Source of the DNA: Bacillus aquiflavi
Lineage (GTDB): Bacteria > Bacillota > Bacilli > Bacillales > Cytobacillaceae
NCBI RefSeq assembly: GCF_019915265.1
Contig: NZ_CP082780.1
Coordinates: 1 to 64,000 of the forward strand
Direction of reading: 5' to 3'
DNA length: 64,000 nucleotides
Translations under genes and position numbers: made by a program
In this document: piece after piece, positions 42,473-55,718 of the stretch
How the letters are laid out: the number at the start of each line of letters is the position of its first letter
Numbering within the stretch: position 1 is the first letter of the stretch
The notes under the pieces: generated by a model
The model's database searches: none
What the model was told of the DNA's origin: nothing
Seen by the model: the letters and a program-made list of their open reading frames with translations, nothing else

Positions 42473-43483
42473 ATGGATTTCCGTAATACGATGGAGTTGA
42501 AGTATCGTGATATTCTAGCAAAATACATAAATGAACAAACGGAACAAGCTCTTTATAAAGGGCAGAAATTTAGTCGAAAATCGATTGAACATAACATTTC
42601 CCCAGAAGAAATAATTAGTCTTCATAAAAATGTTCTTTTAAAATTATATCCTGATTTGCCGCAAGAAGTACTACATTCACTTGATTTTCTACTAGAAATC
42701 ATGGTTTGGTACGGGATGGCATATCAAGAACATAAAACGTTGCGTCATCAGCAGCAAGAAATGAAAACAGAGATGGAAATTGCCGCTAACGTTCAACAAA
42801 CACTTCTCGAAACGAAAATACCCCAAATTGATTGTTTAGATATAGGGGCGCTTAGTGTTCCAGCAAAACATGTTAGTGGCGATTACCACCATTTTGTTTA
42901 CGACGATAATAATTGTGTAAGTGTGGCGATTGCAGATGTAATTGGAAAAGGAATTCCAGCCGCCTTATGTATGTCTATGATTAAATATGCAATGGACAGC
43001 TTGCCTGAAAATCGTAAAAAGCCTAACGCTGTTTTAGAAAACTTAAATCGTGTTGTCGAACAAAATGTTGACCCTAGTATGTTTGTTACGATGTTTTACG
43101 GTATATATAATATAGAAAAAAATACGTTCGTTTATGCTTCTGCTGGGCATGAACCGGGTTTTTATTATGACGCGAAAAAAGATAAATTTCTGGAATTACA
43201 AACTAAGGGCTTGCTATTAGGAGTTGAAAAAAGAACGAAATACGTTCAATTCGAAAAAAAAATAAATAAAGACGATATGATTATTTTAATGTCTGATGGA
43301 GTGACAGAATGTCGTACCAATGAAGGATTTATTCAAAAAAAGTTATTAATCGACTTAAAAAAAAAGTTTCAACATTTAAGTGCTCAAAAAATAGTTTCGA
43401 ATATTTATAAAGAGTTTGAGCATCTCCAAGATTTTAAATTAAAAGATGACTTTACTTTGATTATCTTAAAAAGAAAAGTTTAG
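42473..43483 (+). CDS. rsbU: PP2C-type phosphatase RsbU
   Basis: 336 residues. Residues 1-85 form the helical RsbT-binding domain, a short coiled linker follows, and about 110-335 is an SpoIIE/PP2C domain with metal-binding Asp residues in SGDYHHFVYDD, ADVIGKGIPAAL and LMSDGVTE. It dephosphorylates RsbV-P to start the sigma-B response. The intact N-domain implies it still answers to RsbT. AGGAGG upstream. Confidence 0.95.
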   Translation: MDFRNTMELKYRDILAKYINEQTEQALYKGQKFSRKSIEHNISPEEIISLHKNVLLKLYPDLPQEVLHSLDFLLEIMVWYGMAYQEHKTLRHQQQEMKTEMEIAANVQQTLLETKIPQIDCLDIGALSVPAKHVSGDYHHFVYDDNNCVSVAIADVIGKGIPAALCMSMIKYAMDSLPENRKKPNAVLENLNRVVEQNVDPSMFVTMFYGIYNIEKNTFVYASAGHEPGFYYDAKKDKFLELQTKGLLLGVEKRTKYVQFEKKINKDDMIILMSDGVTECRTNEGFIQKKLLIDLKKKFQHLSAQKIVSNIYKEFEHLQDFKLKDDFTLIILKRKV

Positions 43484-43502
43484 TCTTCCAAAAATAGGGT
43501 AA
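43478..43502 (+). promoter_or_regulatory. sigma-B promoter of rsbV-rsbW-sigB
   Basis: GTTTAG (43478-43483), 13-base spacer, GGGTAA (43497-43502), close to the sigma-B consensus GTTTAA-N12-14-GGGTAT. It overlaps the rsbU stop and lies 40 bases before rsbV, the same position as the autoregulatory promoter in B. subtilis. Confidence 0.85.
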
Positions 43503-43541
43503 AAGGTAACAGGCAAATCGATATAAAAGAGGTGAGTAAAG

Positions 43542-43877
43542 ATGGATTTAACAATAAATATTAATAGAAATAATGAGAAAAATGTAACGGCGTTTTTAAA
43601 TGGAGAAATTGATGCTTACACTTCAACAAAGCTTCGAGATGCCCTCTTTCCTCTAGCAAAAAACAAAGGTGTTAACATCACAATCGATCTTTCTGGGGTT
43701 TCATACATGGATAGCACCGGGCTGGGCATTTTTGTCGGGTTATTTAAATATATGCGTACTCATAATGGAGAATTTCAGCTTATCGGTCTTTCTGAGCGGT
43801 TAGTGAGGCTATTTGAAATTACAGGGCTTGCAAATATTATGAAGATAAACAGTAAAATAGAGGGTGAAATCCAATGA
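43542..43877 (+). CDS. rsbV: anti-anti-sigma factor RsbV
   Basis: 111 residues, STAS domain. The phosphorylated Ser is in the SYMDSTGLGIFVGLFKY motif (about residue 56). Unphosphorylated RsbV binds RsbW and frees sigma-B. AGAGGTGAG precedes the ATG; the stop overlaps the start of rsbW (ATGA). Confidence 0.95.
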   Translation: MDLTININRNNEKNVTAFLNGEIDAYTSTKLRDALFPLAKNKGVNITIDLSGVSYMDSTGLGIFVGLFKYMRTHNGEFQLIGLSERLVRLFEITGLANIMKINSKIEGEIQ

Positions 43878-44353
43878 AAAAAAAGATCGATTATGTTGAA
43901 ATAAAAATACCTGCAAAACCTGAATTTGTTGGAGTCATCCGATTAACGCTTTCCGGTATTGCAAGCAGAATCGGTTTTTCGTATGAGGAAATCGAGGATA
44001 TAAAAATAGCAGCGAGTGAAGCATGTACAAATGCAGTACAACATGCCTACAAACCGAACGAACAAGGGGAAATTATCGTAAGTGTCGGTTTATACAAAAA
44101 TCGGATTGAAGTAATCGTATCTGATAACGGGAAAAACTTTAATCTGGTAAATAACGGGAAAAAAATAGGTCCTTATTCTTCGGAAGAATCGATCGAATTT
44201 TTGCGTGAAGGAGGATTAGGTCTTTACCTTATCGAAACGTTAATGGACGAAGTAGAAATTCGTCAAGGAAATGGAGTATCGGTATATATGGTAAAGTATC
44301 TCGACGGAGAGCAGGTGGAGAGGAATGCCAATGCCCAAAGAATCTCAACCTAA
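43874..44353 (+). CDS. rsbW: anti-sigma-B factor and serine kinase RsbW
   Basis: 159 residues, GHKL kinase: AASEACTNAVQHAY (N box), VIVSDNGKNF (G1), GGLGLYLIETLMDEV (G2). It binds sigma-B and phosphorylates RsbV. It overlaps sigB by about 23 bases, favouring balanced synthesis. Confidence 0.95.
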   Translation: MKKKIDYVEIKIPAKPEFVGVIRLTLSGIASRIGFSYEEIEDIKIAASEACTNAVQHAYKPNEQGEIIVSVGLYKNRIEVIVSDNGKNFNLVNNGKKIGPYSSEESIEFLREGGLGLYLIETLMDEVEIRQGNGVSVYMVKYLDGEQVERNANAQRIST

Positions 44354-45122
44354 CAAAGTAATAAAGAAACACGATACGTATCAATTAATCAAAAAGTATC
44401 AAAATAATCAAGATGAAGAAGCACAAAAAAAGCTTGTCCTTCAATATGAGAATTTAGTTGAAATGATTTCACGAAAATACTCAGCCGGTAAATCGTTTCA
44501 TGAGGATGTTTACCAAGTAGGGATGATCGGGCTGTTAGGTGCTATACGTCGTTATGACGAATCTTTTGGAAAGAGCTTTGAAGCTTTTGCTATTCCAACA
44601 ATAGTTGGGGAAATAAAACGCTTTTTACGAGATAAGACATGGAGTGTTCATGTACCACGGAAAGTTAAAGAGCTGGGACCGAAAATAAAGTATACCGTTG
44701 AAGAATTGACAATCAAACTTCAACGCTCACCGAAAATAGCTGAAATAGCAGATACGTTAAAGGTTTCAGAAGAAGATGTGCTTGAAGTAATGGAAATGGG
44801 GAAAAATTATCATGCCTTATCTGTCGATCGTGCAATTGAGGCAGATATAGATGGAGGAACCGTCACATTATTAGACATTATTGGAATTGTTGATAAAGGC
44901 TTTGAGAAGGTAAATCAAAGATTAGTGCTTGAAAGAATTTTGCATGTTTTAAATGAACGGGAAAAGAAAGTAATTCAGTATACGTATTTAGAAAATATGA
45001 GTCAGAAACAAGCAGGTGACAAATTAGGGATATCGCAAATGCATGTTTCTCGCCTTCAGAGAAGGGCAATAAAAAAGCTTCAAGAAGCGATTCATTCTGA
45101 TAAAATCATTCATAGTATATGA
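44331..45122 (+). CDS. sigB: RNA polymerase sigma factor SigB
   Basis: About 263 residues. Region 2 (KSFHEDVYQVGMIGLLGAIRRYDESFGKSFEAFAIPTIVGEIKRFLRDKTWSVHVPRK) is nearly identical to B. subtilis SigB, and region 4 ends KQAGDKLGISQMHVSRLQRRAIKKL. It directs the general stress regulon. ATG 44331 is six bases from GAGAGGA; the ATG at 44325 abuts it. rsbX does not follow. Confidence 0.95.
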   Translation: MPKESQPNKVIKKHDTYQLIKKYQNNQDEEAQKKLVLQYENLVEMISRKYSAGKSFHEDVYQVGMIGLLGAIRRYDESFGKSFEAFAIPTIVGEIKRFLRDKTWSVHVPRKVKELGPKIKYTVEELTIKLQRSPKIAEIADTLKVSEEDVLEVMEMGKNYHALSVDRAIEADIDGGTVTLLDIIGIVDKGFEKVNQRLVLERILHVLNEREKKVIQYTYLENMSQKQAGDKLGISQMHVSRLQRRAIKKLQEAIHSDKIIHSI

Positions 45123-45458
45123 AATTAAAGCAAAGACATTGTTTAAAAAGAATGATGATTCTACATACTTATTAGATCAGCTCAATCTTTTTTACTTACT
45201 ATATGATTTAGCAGTAGGCAAACATAGCCAGATTATATTTTTTCCTATTATTAACGGAGTGGAACAATAATATAGTTCAAAGTATAACGGTGGTAACCTG
45301 CTCTATTTTAGAGAAGGTTTCTTTGTGTTAAGTTATGTTTAATTATTGGCTTATTCCCTATATCGCCGGAAGAACCTTTTCGGCATAGCTGAAAACGACG
45401 AAATAATAAATTGTGGAAAAATTATTAAACCTTGAATGATGCATGGGAGATGAAGTGT
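45123..45458. other. region between sigB and tex, where rsbX is expected
   Basis: No RsbX-like frame. AACCTGCTCTA / TAGAGAAGGTT (45297-45321) followed by TCTTTGT is a likely sigB terminator. Confidence 0.6.
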
Positions 45459-47636
45459 TTGGAACAAACAGCTAATCAACACGAAAAACTAATCAATGAA
45501 GTAGCTTCACAGCTAACAATAAGCGTAAAATCAGTTCGCAATGTCATATCACTTTTAAATGATGGTAATACAGTGCCATTTATAGCTCGGTATCGAAAGG
45601 AAGCAACTGGTTCATTAGATGAAGTGCAAATTCGAGATATTATGGAGAAATGGAATTACTTGCAAAACTTAGAAAAGCGAAAAGAAGAAGTCATTCGTTT
45701 AATAGAAGAGCAAGGAAAGCTAACTGATGAACTAAAAGCTCAAATTAATAAAGTTACAAAATTGCAAGAAGTAGAGGATTTATATCGGCCATATAAGCAA
45801 AAACGCCGTACAAAAGCAACAGTAGCAAAAGAAAAAGGGCTCGAGCCGTTAGCACAATGGTTGATGACTTTTCCAACGGAAGGAATGGTAGAGTCAAAAG
45901 CAGCTCAGTTTGTATGTGAAGAGAAGGAAGTATTAACAGCTCAAGATGCGTTAAATGGTGCAAAGGATATTATTGCTGAATGGTTGAGTGATGATGCACA
46001 AATTCGTCAGTGGATTAGAGCGGAAACATTTAAACACGCTATGATCGAATCAACAGTTAAAGATAAAGATAAAGACGAGAAAAAAGTTTATGAAATGTAC
46101 TATGAATATGAAGAGCCAGTAAAAAAAATCGTTCCACATCGAGTTTTAGCATTAAATCGCGGCGAAAAAGAAGAGATTTTACGTGTTGTCGTTAAACCGG
46201 ATGTAGAAAAAATTACATCGTACCTATGTGTACAATGGATCAAATCGCCTGCCTCTATAACTAGCGACATAGTTCGTGAAGCAATTGAAGACGGTTATAA
46301 ACGGCTTATTCAACCATCAATTGAAAGAGAGATTCGCAATGAGTTAACTGAAAAGGCTGAAGATCAAGCGATTCATATTTTTTCCGAGAATTTACGGAAC
46401 TTATTATTGCAGCCGCCATTAAAAGGGAAAGTTGTACTCGGAGTGGATCCCGCTTATCGGACAGGCTGTAAGCTTGCTGTGGTAAATGAGACTGGAAAGG
46501 TATTGAAGATTGATGTCATTTATCCACATCCACCAAAAGCAAAACCGCAAGAAGCTAAGGAAAAACTGTTACACATTTTAACAAATAATGAGATCGAACT
46601 TATTGCTATTGGAAATGGTACGGCTTCTCGAGAAACTGAGCAATTTATAGCTGAAACATTAAAAGAAATAAATAAAGACATTTCTTATTTAATTGTGAAT
46701 GAGGCTGGAGCTAGTGTATATTCTGCTTCAGCGTTAGCAAGAGAAGAGTTTCCTGACTTACAAGTAGAAGAACGAAGTGCTGTTTCAATTGCAAGGCGAG
46801 TTCAAGACCCTTTAGCAGAACTTGTTAAAATTGATCCGAAGTCCGTTGGTGTTGGTCAGTATCAGCATGACGTTTCGCAAAAAAAGCTTACTGAATCGTT
46901 AACGTTTGTAGTTGAAACAGCAGTGAATCAAGTAGGGGTAAATGTAAATACATCATCCGCATCCTTATTGCAGTACGTAGCAGGTTTATCAAAAACCGTT
47001 GCAAATAATATCGTGAAACAGAGAGAAGAGACGGGAAAATTTACAAATCGTAAGCAACTAAAGAAAATACCTCGGCTTGGTATTAAAACATATGAACAGG
47101 CAATTGGCTTTTTAAGAATAGTTGATGGGACGGAACCTCTTGATAGAACAGGAATTCATCCTGAAAATTATGAAAATGTGAAAAAGCTGCTTGCAAAATT
47201 TAATGCAGAGACATCGGATCTTGGTTCAGAAAAGTTAAAAACGGAGTTAAAATCAATTGATTTAAAGTCAACTGCAACTGAATTAGGGATAGGTGAATTA
47301 ACATTAAAAGATATTATAGAAGCATTAATTAGACCAGAAAGGGACCCGCGGGATGATTTACCGCAGCCGTTGTTAAAAAAAGATATTCTTCAGTTAGAAG
47401 ATTTAAAACAAGGAATGGAGCTAGAAGGTACAGTTCGAAATGTAGTTGATTTTGGAGCGTTCATAGATATCGGAGTGAAGCAAGATGGACTCGTGCATAT
47501 TTCTAAACTTAGCAACAAGTATGTTAAGCATCCGTTAGATGTTGTCTCGGTTGGAGATGTAGTCACGGTTTGGGTCGATTCAGTAGACATACAAAAAGGA
47601 AGAGTTGCTTTAACGATGTTCTCACCATACAAATAA
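45459..47636 (+). CDS. tex: Tex-family RNA-binding protein (YdcI)
   Basis: About 725 residues. N-terminal helical Tex domain (FIARYRKEATGSLDEVQIRDI; LYRPYKQKRRTKATVAKEKGLEPLA), then a YqgF/RNase H-like domain (GVDPAYRTGCKLAVV), helix-hairpin-helix part (NIVKQREETGKFTNRKQLKKIPRLG) and a C-terminal S1 domain (GMELEGTVRNVVDFGAFIDIGVKQDGLVHISKLSN). It binds nucleic acid and is linked to transcription or stress tolerance. TTG 45459 with GGGAGATG is preferred; a longer frame from TTG 45432 lacks a site. Confidence 0.93.
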   Translation: MEQTANQHEKLINEVASQLTISVKSVRNVISLLNDGNTVPFIARYRKEATGSLDEVQIRDIMEKWNYLQNLEKRKEEVIRLIEEQGKLTDELKAQINKVTKLQEVEDLYRPYKQKRRTKATVAKEKGLEPLAQWLMTFPTEGMVESKAAQFVCEEKEVLTAQDALNGAKDIIAEWLSDDAQIRQWIRAETFKHAMIESTVKDKDKDEKKVYEMYYEYEEPVKKIVPHRVLALNRGEKEEILRVVVKPDVEKITSYLCVQWIKSPASITSDIVREAIEDGYKRLIQPSIEREIRNELTEKAEDQAIHIFSENLRNLLLQPPLKGKVVLGVDPAYRTGCKLAVVNETGKVLKIDVIYPHPPKAKPQEAKEKLLHILTNNEIELIAIGNGTASRETEQFIAETLKEINKDISYLIVNEAGASVYSASALAREEFPDLQVEERSAVSIARRVQDPLAELVKIDPKSVGVGQYQHDVSQKKLTESLTFVVETAVNQVGVNVNTSSASLLQYVAGLSKTVANNIVKQREETGKFTNRKQLKKIPRLGIKTYEQAIGFLRIVDGTEPLDRTGIHPENYENVKKLLAKFNAETSDLGSEKLKTELKSIDLKSTATELGIGELTLKDIIEALIRPERDPRDDLPQPLLKKDILQLEDLKQGMELEGTVRNVVDFGAFIDIGVKQDGLVHISKLSNKYVKHPLDVVSVGDVVTVWVDSVDIQKGRVALTMFSPYK

Positions 47637-47649
47637 TTTAAAGCAGTTA

Positions 47650-47682
47650 GGCTGTCGGAACATTGACAGCCACTTGTTTTTT
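47650..47682. terminator. terminator between tex and cmpA
   Basis: GGCTGTC (47650-47656) / GACAGCC (47665-47671) with a downstream T6 run. Confidence 0.75.
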
Positions 47683-47700
47683 AAGACTTCTCCTTGGTTT

Positions 47701-47814
47701 TCAGGAGCAGTGCTTTTTTCTGTAAAAATACCAGCACTGATTTAACAGCTTAATTTGATAACGGTCTTTTTCAAAGAATGCTCTTTTCATTTGGTTTTGA
47801 AACCAATTAGGCAT
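47701..47814 (-). CDS. cmpA: cortex morphogenetic protein CmpA
   Basis: A 37-codon gene with AGGAGG nine bases before ATG 47814. The product begins MPNWFQNQMKRAF and ends QCWYFYRKKHCS, essentially the whole CmpA sequence I know from B. subtilis, where it lies next to ydcI/tex as here. CmpA works with ClpXP in a quality-control checkpoint of spore envelope (cortex/coat) assembly in the mother cell. It implies that the organism sporulates. Too short for usual gene finders. Confidence 0.93.
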   Translation of the reverse strand: MPNWFQNQMKRAFFEKDRYQIKLLNQCWYFYRKKHCS

Positions 47815-47909
47815 AAATAAACGCCTCCTAAACATAATCTTCGAAATGTATTTCTAGTGTATGCTTTAGAAGGTTGTCAAGTTCACCTTAAAATTCAAGG
47901 TGGTGTAAA

Positions 47910-48362
47910 ATGAAGAATGAAGATTTGCAAAAATTAGTTGAAAAAATTTCATTGCAATATTTTCAGCAGTCGTTTCATCATCAAGCTTATTTTAATAAAA
48001 GATTGCGAACGACTGGCGGACGATATTTGCTTAATTCTCATCATATAGAAATTAATAAAAAATATTACGATCAATTAGGTGAAAAGGAATTGATCGGCAT
48101 TATTAAGCATGAGCTTTGCCATTATCACCTCCACATTGCAGGAAAAGGATATCGTCATAAAGATAAAGATTTTAAAGAATTAATGGCCAAAGTAAATGCA
48201 CCTCGCTTTTGTTCTGTTCTTCCTGAAGCTTTGGAGAAGCGCAAAACAAAATCTTTAACATATGTATGTACAAGCTGCAACTATGTATATAAAAGACAAC
48301 GAAAGGTTAACACTAAGCGTTACGTCTGTGGTAAGTGCAAAGGGACTTTGCAAATTTTGTAG
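47910..48362 (+). CDS. SprT-like zinc metalloprotease family protein (YdcK)
   Basis: 150 residues. Metal site HELCHYH in GIIKHELCHYHLHIAGKGYRHKDKDFKELM, and a C-terminal zinc ribbon CTSCNYVYKRQRKVNTKRYVCGKCKG with four Cys. SprT-family proteins resemble SPRTN proteases; the bacterial role is unclear. AAGGTGGTG upstream of ATG 47910. Confidence 0.9.
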   Translation: MKNEDLQKLVEKISLQYFQQSFHHQAYFNKRLRTTGGRYLLNSHHIEINKKYYDQLGEKELIGIIKHELCHYHLHIAGKGYRHKDKDFKELMAKVNAPRFCSVLPEALEKRKTKSLTYVCTSCNYVYKRQRKVNTKRYVCGKCKGTLQIL

Positions 48363-48411
48363 AAGAACGTATTTTTGATTAATAAAATTTATCTATGGAC
48401 AATTTTACTTA

Positions 48412-48440
48412 TTGACTTTTGTTTATCACCTCTATATAAT
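48412..48440 (+). promoter_or_regulatory. promoter of the tRNA cluster
   Basis: TTGACT (48412-48417), 17-base spacer, TATAAT (48435-48440). Confidence 0.75.
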
Positions 48441-48443
48441 TGG

Positions 48444-48474
48444 AAGAGTCGAGAAGAGAATCGACTCTTTTTTG
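48444..48474 (+). terminator. terminator-like hairpin at the start of the tRNA transcript
   Basis: AAGAGTCG…CGACTCTT followed by T4, beginning about four bases after the -10 box and ending some 55 bases before tRNA-Asn. Possible attenuator. Confidence 0.6.
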
Positions 48475-48529
48475 ACAAGTTACTTTCCAAAAAAGAATGC
48501 CATTATACATCTCAGAATACTTCTATTAT

Positions 48530-48604
48530 TCCGCAGTAGCTCAGTGGTAGAGCATTCGGCTGTTAACCGAACGGTCGTAGGTTCGAATCCTACCTGCGGA
48601 GCCA
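48530..48604 (+). tRNA. tRNA-Asn (GTT)
   Basis: Full cloverleaf, acceptor TCCGCAG/CTGCGGA, anticodon GTT, GTTCGAATC T-loop, encoded CCA. Confidence 0.97.
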
Positions 48605-48609
48605 TATCT

Positions 48610-48697
48610 GGGGAAGTACTCAAGAGGCTGAAGAGGCGCCCCTGCTAAGGGCGTAGGTCGTGCAAACGGCGCGAGGGTTCAAATCCCTCCTTCTCCG
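48610..48697 (+). tRNA. tRNA-Ser (GCT)
   Basis: Long variable arm, anticodon GCT, GGTTCAAATCC T-arm, acceptor GGGGAAG/CTTCTCC, no encoded CCA. Confidence 0.95.
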
Positions 48698-48715
48698 TTT
48701 AGTCGCTTTTATTAC

Positions 48716-48787
48716 GGCCCGTTGGTCAAGCGGTTAAGACACCGCCCTTTCACGGCGGTAACATGGGTTCGAATCCCGTACGGGTCA
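48716..48787 (+). tRNA. tRNA-Glu (TTC)
   Basis: 72 bases, acceptor GGCCCGT/ACGGGTC, anticodon TTC, no encoded CCA. Confidence 0.96.
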
Positions 48788-48863
48788 TTAAATATAGTGG
48801 GAAGTGAGTGTTTTACTCATTTCCCATTCTTTAACGAGAAAGCTTTTTAGAACATATTGTGAT

Positions 48864-48938
48864 TGGGCTATAGCCAAGCGGTAAGGCAACGGACTTTGAC
48901 TCCGTCATGCGTTGGTTCGAATCCAGCTAGCCCAGCCA
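48864..48938 (+). tRNA. tRNA-Gln (TTG)
   Basis: 75 bases, acceptor TGGGCTA/TAGCCCA, anticodon TTG, encoded CCA. Confidence 0.96.
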
Positions 48939-48946
48939 TTTTTTGT

Positions 48947-49031
48947 GCGGATGTGGCGGAATTGGCAGACGCACCAGACTTAGGATCTGGCGCCGTGAGG
49001 CGTGGGGGTTCGACTCCCTTCATCCGCACCA
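48947..49031 (+). tRNA. tRNA-Leu (TAG)
   Basis: 85 bases with long variable arm, acceptor GCGGATG/CATCCGC, anticodon TAG, encoded CCA. Confidence 0.96.
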
Positions 49032-49084
49032 AAAAAAATCTTGCTTTAATTCGGAAAATGAGTTATTATAGAGTATGTCGCTAT

Positions 49085-49167
<83 letters not shown>

Positions 49168-49183
49168 TCATCAAAAATTAACC

Positions 49184-49212
49184 TTGACAAACAATTTTAA
49201 ATTTGATATAAT
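49184..49212 (+). promoter_or_regulatory. internal promoter in the tRNA cluster
   Basis: Perfect TTGACA (49184-49189), 17-base spacer, TATAAT (49207-49212), 24 bases before tRNA-Arg. It probably drives tRNA-Arg, -Pro, -Gly and the rRNA genes. Confidence 0.85.
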
Positions 49213-49236
49213 AAAGAGGTTGCTTCAATTTAATAT

Positions 49237-49313
<77 letters not shown>

Positions 49314-49322
49314 TGTTAGTCA

Positions 49323-49399
49323 CGGGAAGTAGCTCAGCTTGGTAGAGCACATGGTTTGGGACCATGGGGTCGCAGGTTCGAATCCTGTCTTCCCGACCA
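49323..49399 (+). tRNA. tRNA-Pro (TGG)
   Basis: 77 bases, acceptor CGGGAAG/CTTCCCG, anticodon TGG, encoded CCA. Confidence 0.97.
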
Positions 49400-49428
49400 A
49401 TTCAATCAATATTTTAATATGTTTATAT

Positions 49429-49502
49429 GCGGGTGTAGTTTAGTGGTAAAACCTCAGCCTTCCAAGCTGATGTCGTGGGTTCGATTCCCATCACCCGCTC
49501 CA
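49429..49502 (+). tRNA. tRNA-Gly (TCC)
   Basis: 74 bases, acceptor GCGGGTG/CACCCGC, anticodon TCC, encoded CCA. Confidence 0.97.
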
Positions 49503-49507
49503 ATATC

Positions 49508-49530
49508 ATTGCTCTTTGAAAACTAAACAA
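49508..49530 (+). promoter_or_regulatory. rRNA antitermination boxA-like site (16S leader)
   Basis: TTGCTCTTTGAAAACTAAAC, the boxA-type sequence found before Bacillus 16S; a second one, TTGTTCTTTGAAAACTAGAT, is at 51269-51288 before 23S. NusB/S10 binding is expected by analogy. Confidence 0.65.
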
Positions 49531-49644
49531 ACAAACGTCAACAACAATTTAAACAATTTAAAGTGGAGGCAACTAACTATTCGTTAGAAGCTGACACTTG
49601 CCAACGTTATTTTTTTTTTATTATGAGCGAATCAACGCTCCAAG

Positions 49645-54518
<4,874 letters not shown>

Positions 54519-54577
54519 ATAAACATGATACTTTCTTTCTTACTTCTTCACATTATCTAGTTTTGAGAGAACAATTG

Positions 54578-54693
<116 letters not shown>

Positions 54694-54710
54694 TTTAAAT
54701 TTTATATTAC

Positions 54711-54784
<74 letters not shown>

Positions 54785-54812
54785 TTTCTAAAAAATTTGA
54801 GAATAATTTGCT

Positions 54813-54888
54813 GGTCCCGTGGTGTAGCGGTTAACATGCCTGCCTGTCACGCAGGAGATCGCGGGTTCGATTCCCGTCGGGACCGCCA
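54813..54888 (+). tRNA. tRNA-Asp (GTC)
   Basis: 76 bases, acceptor GGTCCCG/CGGGACC, anticodon GTC, encoded CCA. Confidence 0.97.
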
Positions 54889-55262
54889 TTTAAAAGAAGA
54901 GACAATTTGTTTCGTCTTTTTTTTTGCATTATAATAAAATTAATTAAAAAATGAATGATTTTTGCTTATCGAGGAAAAATCATGTAAACTACAATTATAT
55001 TCTTAGGAAATATCCTAAGGATTCAGACTATTGTCAAACGCTCGTATTCATCGTTGCTTGCACTTCGTTGTTAAGCTACATGATGCCTGTTCCATTCGTA
55101 TTCTTAGGCGTCTCGACTGACAAGCGTTTTTAATCATTTTGATGGGTTTTTACATATTGTCTATAAGCTCTATCCTTAGGAAATATCCTAAGGTTTTTTT
55201 TAAAAGTTGAATATTTCTAAAAATAATTTACGATTGTTAATGGTAAAATAAGGTGAGCTACT
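54889..55262. other. region between the rRNA/tRNA operon and tsaE
   Basis: A weak hairpin (AAGAGAC…GTCTTT) plus T9 ends the tRNA operon at about 54896-54925. The hairpin CTTAGGAAATATCCTAAG occurs twice, at 55002-55020 and 55172-55192, flanking copy R3 of the dispersed repeat; the second is followed by T8 and is a good terminator. Confidence 0.65.
55026..55135 (-). repeat. dispersed ~110 bp repeat, copy R3
   Basis: Reverse orientation. It starts GATTAAAAACGCTTGTCAGTC, contains CAACGAAGTGCAAGCAACG, and ends GAGCGTTTGACAATAGTC. It differs from R1/R2 mostly in the middle. Confidence 0.8.
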
Positions 55263-55718
55263 ATGAAAGAATATGAGAAAAAGTTTTATACTTCAGAAGA
55301 AACGATGAAATTTGCCGAGAAGTTTGCACAGCATCTTAAGCCAGGTGATGTGATTGCACTTGAAGGTGATTTAGGGGCTGGAAAAACAACCTTTACTAAG
55401 GGCTTGGCTCTAGGACTAGGGGTTAAACGGACAGTAAATAGCCCTACTTTTACTATTATTAAAGAATATAAAGGGAGACTGCCCTTATATCATATGGATG
55501 TATATAGGGTTGAAGATTCTTATGAGGATCTTGGATTTGCTGAATATTTTGAAGGTGAAGGTATAACAGTCATTGAGTGGGCCCATTTAATTGATGAACA
55601 GCTTCCTGGGGAGCTGTTAACCATTTTTATTTATCACGGTACAGCTGGTGAACGGAGATTAGTATTTGTTCCAAAAGGAGAACGGTATGAGTTATTATGT
55701 AAGGAGATTTTTTCATGA
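55263..55718 (+). CDS. tsaE: t6A biosynthesis ATPase TsaE
   Basis: 151 residues. P-loop LEGDLGAGKTTFTKGLALGLG, NSPTFTIIKEY and VIEWAHLI are typical of TsaE (YdiB). It works with TsaB and TsaD in making N6-threonylcarbamoyl-adenosine at tRNA position 37. It overlaps tsaB by four bases. Confidence 0.95.
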   Translation: MKEYEKKFYTSEETMKFAEKFAQHLKPGDVIALEGDLGAGKTTFTKGLALGLGVKRTVNSPTFTIIKEYKGRLPLYHMDVYRVEDSYEDLGFAEYFEGEGITVIEWAHLIDEQLPGELLTIFIYHGTAGERRLVFVPKGERYELLCKEIFS

